From Tahibacter aquaticus (GTDB lineage: Bacteria; Pseudomonadota; Gammaproteobacteria; Xanthomonadales; Rhodanobacteraceae), in assembly GCF_004363655.1 (NCBI RefSeq), contig NZ_SNZH01000001.1, forward strand, positions 240,569 to 304,568: a stretch of 64,000 nt of DNA, written 5' to 3'. The notes under the pieces are model-generated. The model was given only the letters and a program-made list of their open reading frames with translations. It was not told the DNA's origin and ran no database searches. Positions 26,953-35,549 of the stretch are shown in pieces. Positions within the stretch are counted from its first letter, which is position 1; each line of letters starts with the position of its first letter. The position numbers were made by a program, and so were the translations under genes.

Positions 26953-29346
26953 TCAGAACTGGATCGACCACTGGTTGATATAACCGGTATCGCCCGAATA
27001 GGCGTCGGTCACCTTGAGCTGCCAGGTGCCGTTGCGCGGCGAAGCCGACGTGTTGACCGAATAAGTCGCGATCACATTGGCTGCGCTGTCGCTGGAGCTG
27101 GCGTTCTTCAGGCGGGTGCTGGTGCCGTTCGGGGCAATCAGGTCGATCTGCAGGTCGCCGCGGTAGGTGTGCACGATGTTGACCGCGACCTGGGTCGTGG
27201 TCGAACCGTTGCCGCTCTGGCCGCTGACCGTGATCGGGCTGGACACATTGCCGCTGTCGGGGATGTTGTAGTCGGTGGTGTTGCTGAACAGACCACCGCC
27301 GCCACCGCCCGTGGTGTAGCTACCCTTCAGGCTGACGCCCGAGAAAGCCGAGTAGCCGCGTACCTTGACGTAGTAAGTACCGGTCTGCGCCGTGGCGATG
27401 GTGCAGGTTTCGGCATTGCCGCCGAGGTACGGACGGCAGTCGTAGCTGCTGGTGGTCGGGGCCGAGCCGAACTTGACGTAGAGATCGGCATCGCCGGTGC
27501 CGCCGGACATTTCAAACTTCAGGCCCGTCGCGCCGGCCGGCACGGCCAGGGTATAGGTCAGTTCGCCGTTGGCCGCACCGGACAGGCCGGTCACGGCAAC
27601 GCCGTTGCTCAGCACGTTGCCGCCACCGCCGCCCGAGGACACCGTCACCGACGAGGTCTTGGTATTGGTTGCGCCGCCGTTGTCGGTCACCGTCAGCGTC
27701 ACCGTGTAGGTGCCGGCGGCGGAGTAGGTCTTGCTCGGGTTGGCCGCGGTCGAGGTGGTGCCGTCGCCGAAGTTCCATGCGCGCGATGCAATCGTGCCGT
27801 CGCTGTCGGTGGAGGTGTCGGTGAAGCTGACCGTCAGGCCGCTGGGACTGGCGCTGAAGTTGGCCGTCGGCGCCACGTTGCCGCCACCGCCGCCGCCGAC
27901 GGCGGCGAGGGTCTTGGCCGCGTCGATGATGCCGGTGCCGCAACCGCCGGAGCAGGTGCCCGGCAGCGGCTTGGCGTTGTTCTTGATCAGGGTTTCGATC
28001 TGGTCCGGCGTGAGGCTGGGGTTCTTCGACAGCATCAGCGCGGCCAGGCCGGCCACGTGCGGCGACGCCATCGAGGTGCCGGCGTAGAACGCGTAGGTTT
28101 CGCTGCTCTGGGTACTGGTGCCGGAGTTCAGCGTCGACAGGATGTCGCCCGCACCGCCACTACCGTCGCCGCCTGGGGCGGACACGTCGATCAGCGCGCC
28201 GTAGTTGGAGTAGCTGGCACGGCTGCCGGCCTTGGTGGTGGCGGCAATCGAGATCACGCCGCTGCAGTTGCCGGGGTCGAAGCCCGATACATTGGCGTTG
28301 TCATTGCCGGCGGCGATGGCCAGCACAGTGCCGCGCGAACGCGCCGAGTTGATCGCATTCTGTTCGGTCGAGGAGCAGGCGCCCTGGCCGCCGAGGCTGA
28401 GGTTGATCACCTTGGCCGGCGTGGCGTTGGCCGGCACGCCGGAGACAGTGCCGCCGGACGACCAGATGATGGCGTCGGCGATGTCGGCGATGGAGCCGCC
28501 GCATTTGCCCAGTACGCGTACCGGCTGCACCTTGGCATTGAAGGCCACGCCGGCAACACCCTTGCTGTTGTTGGCGATGGCGGCAACCGTGCCGGCGACG
28601 TGGGTACCGTGCCAGCTCGAACCCGAGGAATACGGCACGCCGCATTCGTTGGTGGCAAACCAGTCGCCTTCGTCGTTCGGGTTGGAGTCGCGGCCGTTGC
28701 CGTCGCGCGCCGTGGTGGAGCTGGAAATGAAGTCGTAGCCCGCCACGGTCTGGCCGGCCAGATCGCTATGCGGGGTGATGCCGGTGTCGATCACCGCCAC
28801 CACGATGCCGCTGCCGGTGGCCACGTCCCAGGCGGTCTGCACGTTCATGCCGCCGACGCTGTTGAACATGTCCCATTGTTCGCTGTAGCGGGTGTCGTTG
28901 GGAACCAGGAAAGCGCGCACGCGCTTGTTCGGCTCGACCTTGCTGACACTCGGGTTCTTGGCGATCTCGACCATCATCGCGTCGGCATCGAAGCCGCGCC
29001 GGGAAGCCGTATCGACCCGCAGCAGCATGCCTCCGGTCGCCAGTTCGCGTTCGATGCTCAGGTCGAAACCCATGGCCTTGCTGACCCGCTCCACGTCGCC
29101 GGCGGCCAGCATCTGCGCTTGGGCCGAGAGGGCTTCGCTGCGCTGGATCGATTGTTCCTGGCCGTTGTAATAGACGATGAAGCTGTCGATTTTTTCGCCG
29201 GGCGCCGCCACGGCAAAATTGACCTTGTCGGCAAATGCTGCGCGGTCGGCTGCGCTCAAGCCTGCGGATTGCGCCGAAAACGCTGCGCCAAACAATGCCA
29301 GCGCCAGCGCGCTACGACGAAAACCACGGTGCAAAACTACTTTCAC
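26953..29346 (-). CDS. Secreted S8 (subtilisin-like) serine protease with PKD, PPC and P domains
   Basis: A 797-residue exported protease. The GTG start at 29346 follows GTGGGGG and gives a signal peptide (ALALALFGAAFSAQSA). A propeptide spans about residues 25-120. The catalytic triad is clear: Asp in VVAVIDTGITPHSDL, His in SSWHGTHVAGTVAAIA, Ser in AGTSMASPHVAGLAAL. Downstream are a PKD domain (WNFGDGTTSTAANPSKTYSA), a pre-peptidase C-terminal domain (GDADLYVKFGSAPTTSSYDC) and a C-terminal proprotein-convertase P domain (HTYRGDLQIDLIAPNG to the end), joined by Gly-rich linkers of 5-6 Gly. This set is typical of extracellular proteases of Lysobacter and Xanthomonas. Confidence 0.95.
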   Translation of the reverse strand: MKVVLHRGFRRSALALALFGAAFSAQSAGLSAADRAAFADKVNFAVAAPGEKIDSFIVYYNGQEQSIQRSEALSAQAQMLAAGDVERVSKAMGFDLSIERELATGGMLLRVDTASRRGFDADAMMVEIAKNPSVSKVEPNKRVRAFLVPNDTRYSEQWDMFNSVGGMNVQTAWDVATGSGIVVAVIDTGITPHSDLAGQTVAGYDFISSSTTARDGNGRDSNPNDEGDWFATNECGVPYSSGSSWHGTHVAGTVAAIANNSKGVAGVAFNAKVQPVRVLGKCGGSIADIADAIIWSSGGTVSGVPANATPAKVINLSLGGQGACSSTEQNAINSARSRGTVLAIAAGNDNANVSGFDPGNCSGVISIAATTKAGSRASYSNYGALIDVSAPGGDGSGGAGDILSTLNSGTSTQSSETYAFYAGTSMASPHVAGLAALMLSKNPSLTPDQIETLIKNNAKPLPGTCSGGCGTGIIDAAKTLAAVGGGGGGNVAPTANFSASPSGLTVSFTDTSTDSDGTIASRAWNFGDGTTSTAANPSKTYSAAGTYTVTLTVTDNGGATNTKTSSVTVSSGGGGGNVLSNGVAVTGLSGAANGELTYTLAVPAGATGLKFEMSGGTGDADLYVKFGSAPTTSSYDCRPYLGGNAETCTIATAQTGTYYVKVRGYSAFSGVSLKGSYTTGGGGGGLFSNTTDYNIPDSGNVSSPITVSGQSGNGSTTTQVAVNIVHTYRGDLQIDLIAPNGTSTRLKNASSSDSAANVIATYSVNTSASPRNGTWQLKVTDAYSGDTGYINQWSIQF

Positions 29347-30026
29347 GATTGAACCCCCACCGGATAAAGGAATGTACGGCTGCGTTGGTGTCCCACCAGG
29401 CAACCCCGTGCATCGCTCCCGTCCGCTCGCCGCGCACTTCCCCCCCAACGACTGCCGTTCCGTAACGGTGGGCGGCCGTGGCCAACAACCTGTGCTGATT
29501 AACCGCAGAGCCTGCCAGACCCTGTTCATCGATTATCGCGAGCGTGCATCCAGAACCCCCCGGCTCTGAAAACGCGGGGCAAGCTAGCAGCGGAAATTGC
29601 CGTCCGTCAACCAAAAACCGCCGCTAAGTGATTGATCCATCACGAATATTGCTGCAATGCAATATTTATGTCCGGACAAATTAGGGTAACTACGAAAGCG
29701 TTCGGATTGGCTGTGGCCCGCGCCAATACTGGCCCGTAGGTCGGTCGGTGCATTGCGCAAGAGTGACCGAATTTGTCACAAAACGACGCGGCAATGAATC
29801 GATCGTTAACAACTGCAACCGGGGTCAGGGCTGCTGCCGGGGAGTCGATTGCGCAGCCCGGTGCGCGAATGCGGCGATTCCGGTAAAAACGGCTCGGCCC
29901 TTGCGACCGATCCAGGCTCAGCTTGCAGGATTAGTGAAACTCCTCACACTTTGTGCTGGCAAAACCACCATGCGCAGGCACGACGGATGCAGAGAGGGCG
30001 AAGAGAGAGCGATCAGCCCAGCGGCC
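29347..30026. promoter_or_regulatory. 680-base region upstream of the S8 protease gene
   Basis: No gene was recognised. The region is less GC-rich from about 29600 to 29830. A perfect inverted repeat AATATTGC-N6-GCAATATT sits at 29645-29666, about 300 bases before the protease start, and could be a regulator site or a small transcript end. A second imperfect dyad, GTGAC-N7-GTCAC, lies at about 29763-29779. The protease promoter should be here, but no clear -35/-10 pair stands out. Confidence 0.45.
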
Positions 30027-30446
30027 TCAGCGCCGCCCACCCATCATGCGAACCTGCCGCGGGCGGCGCAGGTACGCGATCACAGCAAGAACCAGCAGAA
30101 ACGGCACCGCATAGACGCCGCGGGTGGCCATGCGCTGAGTTGAGTTCAGGGATTGGCCAAAGATGAAATCCATCGCCACGTCCGGGTCTGCCAGCAGACG
30201 CTCGGCTGCCGGCGCCAGCGCCTTTGCCGCCCAGCCCTGGCCCAGGTCGCGCAGGAACGGTGCGGCCTTGCCCAGGGTTTCGCCCAGCACCATGAAACCC
30301 GACACCAGCGGCGCTTCGCGCATGGCCGAGCGGCGTACGATGGGCCCCAGATCGGGCAGTGCCGTGGCGCCGCCCCAGAACACGCTCTGCCAGAGCAGCG
30401 TCAACAAGAACAATGCCGTCAGCAACAGGTGTGCATACTTTCTCAT
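30027..30446 (-). CDS. Small membrane protein of unknown function
   Basis: A 139-residue protein with an N-terminal transmembrane segment (KYAHLLLTALFLLTLLWQSV), a soluble middle region of about 70 residues (PIVRRSAMREAPLVSGFMVL; PAAERLLADPDVAMDFIFGQ), and a second transmembrane helix (AVPFLLVLAVIAYL) before a basic tail ending RMMGGRR. The ATG at 30446 is preferred to upstream codons because it places the hydrophobic segment next to the N-terminus. I do not recognise the family. It is divergent from the degenerate c-di-GMP protein gene. Confidence 0.7.
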   Translation of the reverse strand: MRKYAHLLLTALFLLTLLWQSVFWGGATALPDLGPIVRRSAMREAPLVSGFMVLGETLGKAAPFLRDLGQGWAAKALAPAAERLLADPDVAMDFIFGQSLNSTQRMATRGVYAVPFLLVLAVIAYLRRPRQVRMMGGRR

Positions 30447-30797
30447 TCTCGCCTTCTCCACACTGTCGAGTGCCATGGTTCGCGCCGCAGCCAAGCTTGT
30501 GCCCAGGCAAACAACAGGTCAACTGCAGCGACCGCCTGAGGGGACCGGCTGCAGTTTTGCGTCCTGGGATAGCAGCGCAAGGCCTTTTCCCATGGACCAA
30601 ACTGTGATTGCACGCACGCAAGCCGCCCCCTGCCTCAGCGCATGCTGCGCGCAAGGTTGCGTACAGGGCGCATCCGCAGGATCGAAACAGGGCAATCGGA
30701 TGGCTAAGGCGGTCATCGAAACGGGCGCAGCAACGGCGCGGCAGCAGCCGCGTTCCCGTCGGCATTGGCCGGTCGCCGCCGGCCCCAGGGCCTGCCC
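30447..30797. other. Intergenic region between divergent genes
   Basis: This 351-base stretch separates the small membrane protein (minus) and the GGDEF-EAL-like gene (plus). It should hold both promoters. Open frames here have low-complexity translations and no family match. I saw no strong hairpin, repeat or convincing promoter hexamers. Confidence 0.4.
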
Positions 30798-33503
30798 ATG
30801 AGCAACCACGGCAATATCCGCACCGACGGCGCCGCGCGCGACGAACTGCGCCAGCGCTGTCTTTCCCTGGTACGCCGCTGGCAACCGCTGGCCCAGGGCG
30901 GCTGGGATCGCAATGCAGCGCGCCAGCTCGGCGACGAACTCGACCAGATCGGCGATACCAGCGAACGCCTGGGCCTGGACAAGCTCAACAACGATGCACT
31001 GGAACTGGCCGCCTACCTCTGCTCGTTCATCGACGATGCCCTGCTGCCGAATACCCGCGACCTCGCCCGCCTGGCTCAGATGGTCGAAGCACTGGGCGCC
31101 GATCTGACCGACCTTTCCGCCACGACCAAGGCCGCCGTACATACCCTGCCCAGCGCACGCATCAGCGCCGAGATGCCGGTGGTGCGCACTGCGTCGTTGC
31201 CGCCGGCGCGGGTCGCAGAAAAAGAAATTGTGGAAAACATTGCACAGCCGCCGCAGCAAGCCGAGGCCAGCGCGGCGACACCGGCGGCAGAGCCGCTCGC
31301 CGCCGTTGTGCCGGTGCTGCCGCCCGCGCCAGCAACCGATTTCAGCGCGCTGCTGGCCACGCCCCCCGCCGCGGCGGCGCTGGTGCGGCCAACACCGCCT
31401 ACCGCCACCGCGTCGCCACCGCTGACCAGCGGCAACGACGGTCTGATGCGCCTACCGCGGCTGATCGCGCTGCATGGCATCGACGACAGCATCGCACCCG
31501 GTCTGATCAGCGCCCTGCGCGAACGCGGCTTCGACACGCGCGTGTCCAGCGAAGCGGACGACCTGATCGATTTCCTCGGCAATGCCGTACCCGGCGCGCT
31601 GATTCTCGATGCGCGCAAGCTGCGCGTTTACGGCCGCGTGCGCGCCATCTACGACAAGCTGGCCGCCGACGGCGAGGCGCTGCCCAGCCTGATCGTGGTG
31701 TCGCCGGATGCGGACCTCGGCCATCGGCTGCTGGCCATGCGTGCCGGCGCCGCTGGATTTTTCCAGTCGCCGGTCGACAGCCTGCGCGTACTGGCCAAGC
31801 TGGACGAATTGCTGGCGCATACCGCCGCACCGGCCTGGCGCGTGCTGCTGGTCGCGCCCGACCGCAACAATGCGGTCGACGCCGCCCGCGCCCTGGCCGA
31901 GCGCGGCATGACCGCCCGCATCGTCGGCAACGGCCAGGGGACGCTGGCCGCGCTGGCCGAATTCCGCCCCGATGTCGTCGTGCTCGACTGCAACCTGCCC
32001 GATGTCGGCGGTATCGAACTGACCCAGATGATCCGGCAGCAGCCCGAATACGCCGCGGTGCCGATCATTCTTGCCGCCGACGCCTCGGCGGTGAACCTGC
32101 GTTTCGACGCGATCGCCGCCGGCGGCGACGAGTTCCTGGTCAAGCCGCTGAAGACGCGCCACCTGCTCAGTGCGGTCACCTCGCGCGTGCGCCGCGCGCA
32201 TTGGCTGCGCGAAGTCATCGGCAATCCGGACGGGCGCGACAGCCGCACCGGCCTGTATTCGCGCACGGTGATCATCGAAAAACTCAGCGCAGCACTCGGC
32301 GACCGCTCGGCGGCGCTGCTGACGGTGGCGATCGACCGCGCCGGCGAGCTGCGGGAAAAGATCGGCCTCACCGGCCTGGCCGCGATCGACGCCCATGTCG
32401 GCAACCTGCTGCGCACCCAGCTCGACGAAGTCGATCTTCCGGCACAATTTACTGATTTCCACTATTTCGTCATGCTGCACCGGCGCTCGCGCAACGACAT
32501 CACCGACATTGCCGAGCGCCTGCGTTTCGCCCTTGCCACGCATCCGTTCATCTACCAGGGCCAGAGCCATCCGCTGACCACGAGCATCGGCATGGCCCTG
32601 CTCGGCGGCGAACACGCCAGCGTCGACGAAGTGGTGACCAATGCCGAGGCCGCGCAGATCGCCGCGGCCCACCTGGGCGGCAACCGCGTGCTCTGGTTCG
32701 AGGCCAAGGAAGCCGCGCTGCTGCCGTCGGATCCGATGCTGGCCGTGCGCGCCGTGCTGAGCCGTCCGCTGACACCGGAACAGACTCAGTTCGAGTTTCA
32801 GCCCATCGTTGCCCTGGCGGGCAAGCTCAGCGGCCAGTTCGAGCTGAGCTTCAAGGTCAAGAGCACGCAGCAGGCCGGCGTTGCCGTCGCCTATGCCGAT
32901 CTGGCGCCGGTCGCCGCGGAGTGCAATCAGCTCACCACGCTGGACCGCTGGTTGCTGGAGCGCAGCCTCAGCGTGCGCGAGGAACAGCTCAAGCGCGGCC
33001 GCCAGCTGCGCCTGTTCGTGCCGCAGTCGGTGGCGACCCTGCTCGATCCAGACATTCCCTACTGGCTGGCGCGCGAGCTGAAAGAGCGCCACCTGTCGGG
33101 CACCGGGCTTACGCTGGAACTGAACTGCTCCGAATTGATCGACGCCGGCGCACGCGCCTCCGAGCGCCTCAAGTTCCTGCACCAGAGCGGCGTGCGCGTC
33201 TGCCTGGTCGACTTCGGCCGCGACTGGGCTGCCGTGCATGCGCTGAAGAACCTCACCATCGATTTCGTGCGCCTGTCCGCCGGCCTGGTATCGGAACTGG
33301 GCACGGCCAAGTCCATGAGCGACACCTTGCTCGCCCTGGTGCGCAAGGCACATGCCGCCGGCTGCGCTGTGATCGCCCCTGAAGTGGATTCGATCAACCG
33401 TGCCCACTTGCTGCTGCGGCTGGGCGTGGACTACGGCGTGGGGCCGGCGTTTGCGCGTCCTTCGGGCACGCCAGAGTTCGATTTCACCAGACCTCTTTGG
33501 TGA
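30798..33503 (+). CDS. Receiver-like plus degenerate GGDEF-EAL protein (probable non-catalytic c-di-GMP-type protein)
   Basis: A 901-residue protein. Residues 1-115 are helical (Hpt-like size), followed by a Pro/Ala-rich linker to about 225. Next come two receiver-like domains: about 228-345, degenerate, with RKLRVYGRVRAIYDK, and about 346-465 with a plausible phosphoacceptor in VVVLDCNLPDVGGIELTQMI and a Lys in EFLVKPLKTRH. A GGDEF-fold domain (about 480-625) has no GG(D/E)EF signature, and the EAL-fold domain (about 655-895) starts FEFQPIVALAGKLSGQFELS without the catalytic EAL Glu. Both enzyme activities look lost, so it may bind c-di-GMP or act as a scaffold. A long terminator follows at once. 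Confidence 0.85.
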   Translation: MSNHGNIRTDGAARDELRQRCLSLVRRWQPLAQGGWDRNAARQLGDELDQIGDTSERLGLDKLNNDALELAAYLCSFIDDALLPNTRDLARLAQMVEALGADLTDLSATTKAAVHTLPSARISAEMPVVRTASLPPARVAEKEIVENIAQPPQQAEASAATPAAEPLAAVVPVLPPAPATDFSALLATPPAAAALVRPTPPTATASPPLTSGNDGLMRLPRLIALHGIDDSIAPGLISALRERGFDTRVSSEADDLIDFLGNAVPGALILDARKLRVYGRVRAIYDKLAADGEALPSLIVVSPDADLGHRLLAMRAGAAGFFQSPVDSLRVLAKLDELLAHTAAPAWRVLLVAPDRNNAVDAARALAERGMTARIVGNGQGTLAALAEFRPDVVVLDCNLPDVGGIELTQMIRQQPEYAAVPIILAADASAVNLRFDAIAAGGDEFLVKPLKTRHLLSAVTSRVRRAHWLREVIGNPDGRDSRTGLYSRTVIIEKLSAALGDRSAALLTVAIDRAGELREKIGLTGLAAIDAHVGNLLRTQLDEVDLPAQFTDFHYFVMLHRRSRNDITDIAERLRFALATHPFIYQGQSHPLTTSIGMALLGGEHASVDEVVTNAEAAQIAAAHLGGNRVLWFEAKEAALLPSDPMLAVRAVLSRPLTPEQTQFEFQPIVALAGKLSGQFELSFKVKSTQQAGVAVAYADLAPVAAECNQLTTLDRWLLERSLSVREEQLKRGRQLRLFVPQSVATLLDPDIPYWLARELKERHLSGTGLTLELNCSELIDAGARASERLKFLHQSGVRVCLVDFGRDWAAVHALKNLTIDFVRLSAGLVSELGTAKSMSDTLLALVRKAHAAGCAVIAPEVDSINRAHLLLRLGVDYGVGPAFARPSGTPEFDFTRPLW

Positions 33504-33554
33504 AAAACCACCGCGCTCACACGATGCCGGGGGCATCGTGTGCGGTGGTTTTTC
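33502..33554 (+). terminator. Long intrinsic terminator overlapping the stop codon
   Basis: GAAAAACCACCGC (33502-33514) pairs with GCGGTGGTTTTTC (33542-33554), and inside it ACACGATGCC pairs with GGCATCGTGT around GGG; only a four-base GCTC bulge breaks the stem. The TGA of the GGDEF-EAL-like gene is in the left arm, and five T close the right arm. It probably works on both strands. Confidence 0.82.
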
Positions 33555-33968
33555 GGTGAAGCCCCCAGGCCGAACGGCAAAAAACATGACACGCGATGCC
33601 ACCGGCATCGCGTTCCCAATCTCTGCCGCGCTCACACGATGCCGGGGGCATCGTGTGCGGTGGTTTTTCGGTGAGGCCCCCAGGCCGAACGGCAAAAAAC
33701 ATGACACGCGATGCCGCCGGCATCGCGTTCCCAATCTCTGCCGCGCTCACACGATGCCGGGGGCATCGTGTGCGGTGGTTTTTCGGTGAGGCCCCCAGGC
33801 CGAACGGCAAAAAACATGACACGCGATGCCACCGGCATCGCGTTCCCAATCTCTACGCCGCCCTCATATATGCCGGCAGCATGGTCTGCGGCGTTCTTTT
33901 CGATGAACCCCACACCAACCAGCAACAACCAAAACACGCGACACCACAAGCATCACGCTCCAATCTTT
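33511..33968. repeat. 115-bp tandem repeat, three near-perfect units and one decayed unit, each with two hairpins
   Basis: Units at 33511-33625, 33626-33740 and 33741-33854 differ at only a few positions (for example GGTGAAGCC versus GGTGAGGCC and GATGCCACC versus GATGCCGCC). A fourth, diverged unit at about 33855-33968 keeps the order of landmarks (CCGCCCTCATATATGCCGGC ... GCGTTCTTTTCGATGAACCC ... CACGCGACACC). Each good unit holds hairpin A (CACACGATGCC-GGG-GGCATCGTGTG, then GGTGGTTTTT) and hairpin B (ACGCGATGCC-N3-GGCATCGCGT), which share the core GATGCC...GGCATC. Open frames across the repeat are by-products of its composition, not genes. Confidence 0.93.
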
Positions 33969-34035
33969 ACCGCCACAACGCTCTTGCCCACCCCTGTTTC
34001 TGCAAAACTGCCCACCCCCACCAAAGCCCCCAATC

Positions 34036-34707
34036 GTGGATCCCTACCGCCAATCCCTGGCCCGCCGCTACGCCGAATTGAACGATGCCGAACTGCGCCG
34101 ACGCCTTGAGCGCGACGAACTCTCGGAAATACCGCGTGAAATAGCGCTGGCCGAACTGCACTCGCGCGGCCTGGCGCTGGCACCACCCCCAACGCAGCGC
34201 ACGTTTGCGCCGCCGCTACTGCACCGGGACGTGGAATTCACCGCCGACGGTTTCTCCGCCAACCCCTACCAGACGCCGCGCGCCGATATGCTGGATACGC
34301 CAGAACGATCCGGTGCATCGCAAATCTGGAATACGCTGTGGTGGACCTATACCGCACTGTATACTTTGTATGCCTTGCGCACCGTTTCCATGCCGCTGCG
34401 CCAGGGCAGACTGTTGAATTTTGGCGTGGTCGTGATGCTCGCGATAATGGCCCTGACCTGCCTGGGGCTGATCGGTTGGTGCACGCGCAGGCGCTTCCTC
34501 TGGCGCGTCGTCTGGATCGGTGTAGCGGTAACGGCATGGCTGTGGGCCGGGTTATTGGGGTTGGCATCGGCAATCGTGATGCTCGATGGGACAGCAGCGC
34601 CGATCGCGGGATACCAGCCCGAGTGGCTGTCGCTGGCAATGACCGCCGCGGTGCTGCCACTGGCCTGGGCGCTTTCCCGCTACGCTTGCGACAAATCGAT
34701 CTGGTAA
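34036..34707 (+). CDS. Multi-pass membrane protein of unknown family, first of a tandem paralogous pair
   Basis: A 223-residue protein starting at GTG 34036. The N-terminal 45 residues are a charged helical segment (RYAELNDAELRRRLERDELS, then EIPREIALAELHSRGL). A spacer with FTADGFSANPYQTPRA follows, then about four transmembrane helices (residues about 95-220). The next gene encodes a protein of the same length and layout, with matching words (YADLTDAALLKRL; REIALQEMTQRGL; FTADQFTQNPYQSPRA). I do not recognise the family. The conserved NPYQ(T/S)PRA at the start of the membrane domain resembles a motif seen before membrane segments of several DUF proteins. No clear Shine-Dalgarno is visible. 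Confidence 0.75.
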   Translation: MDPYRQSLARRYAELNDAELRRRLERDELSEIPREIALAELHSRGLALAPPPTQRTFAPPLLHRDVEFTADGFSANPYQTPRADMLDTPERSGASQIWNTLWWTYTALYTLYALRTVSMPLRQGRLLNFGVVVMLAIMALTCLGLIGWCTRRRFLWRVVWIGVAVTAWLWAGLLGLASAIVMLDGTAAPIAGYQPEWLSLAMTAAVLPLAWALSRYACDKSIW

Positions 34708-34835
34708 TACCGCCGCTACGCTTCTGGCCGCGTTTGGCGTCGCGCCGGCAGCAGGTCCCGTGCCTGATCGCATGTTCGCCCGTCTTCGGCCGCCGCGTTA
34801 TCGTCCCCATCGCACCCCGACCAGAAGCCGCACCC

Positions 34836-35504
34836 GTGGAAATCACCCGCGAATCCCTGCAGCAACGCTACGCCGACCTGACCGACGCAGCGCTGCTGAA
34901 ACGCCTTCGCTCCACCGATCTGACCGACCTCGCCCGCGAAATCGCGCTGCAGGAAATGACGCAGCGCGGTCTGGTGCTGTCGCCAGTGGAGAACGAAGCT
35001 GCCTCCCCACCGCCCGATTTCGAATTCACAGCAGACCAGTTCACGCAAAACCCGTATCAGTCGCCGCGCGCCGGCCCTGTCGAGCGCGCCACATCACGGC
35101 CACGGTCGCCGCTGCCGAGGATCTTGTGGTGGTTCTATACCGGCGGCTTGGGCCTGCTCGTACTCGTGGTGATGGCGCAGTGGGTACTACGCGGTGCGCC
35201 GGCGGCCGAAGGCCTAGGCCTGGCACTGAACGCTTGGGCAGTCGCCGGCCTGGCCGGCTGGCGCCTGCGCAGACCGCTGCTGAGTTCCTGGGTCTGGGTC
35301 GCCTGCTTCGCGCTGACGCTGACGCAAGCAGTACTGCTGGCGCGGATCCTGTTCGGCATGGCTTTCACCGACGCGGATAAAGGCATGACCCTGGTCTTGT
35401 CCCTGGCGCTGGCTCTATCGCTGCCGGCTTTGCCGTTGCTATGGGGGTTGCTCAGTTACGCCTTCCTGTCGCCGTCGATCTGGCGACGGCCGGCGGAAAC
35501 ATAA
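34836..35504 (+). CDS. Multi-pass membrane protein of unknown family, second of a tandem paralogous pair
   Basis: A 222-residue paralogue of the preceding gene, starting at GTG 34836 (MEITRESLQQRYADLTDAAL). It has the same charged N-terminal helices, the same FTADQFTQNPYQSPRA spacer and about four transmembrane helices; both end with a Trp close to the C-terminus (SPSIWRR here, KSIW there). The membrane parts are much less similar than the N-terminal part, so the cytosolic segment seems to be the constrained one. The frame is open further upstream, but homology to the first copy fixes the start. Confidence 0.75.
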   Translation: MEITRESLQQRYADLTDAALLKRLRSTDLTDLAREIALQEMTQRGLVLSPVENEAASPPPDFEFTADQFTQNPYQSPRAGPVERATSRPRSPLPRILWWFYTGGLGLLVLVVMAQWVLRGAPAAEGLGLALNAWAVAGLAGWRLRRPLLSSWVWVACFALTLTQAVLLARILFGMAFTDADKGMTLVLSLALALSLPALPLLWGLLSYAFLSPSIWRRPAET

Positions 35505-35549
35505 TTAAACAGGTATAAAATGTAGAATTTTTCCAGCACGGCATCGCCT

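Noticed and set aside
29763..29782. CRP/Clp-like site (AGTGA ... TCACA) upstream of the protease
   Set aside because: The spacing between half-sites is about nine bases rather than the six of TGTGA-N6-TCACA.
33431..33949. Proteins encoded across the 115-bp repeats, on either strand
   Set aside because: The open frames arise because the unit lacks stops in several frames; their translations only repeat the unit, and hairpins explain the conservation.
33511..33968. CRISPR array
   Set aside because: The repeats are 115 bp and contiguous without spacers, contain internal palindromes, and no cas gene is near.
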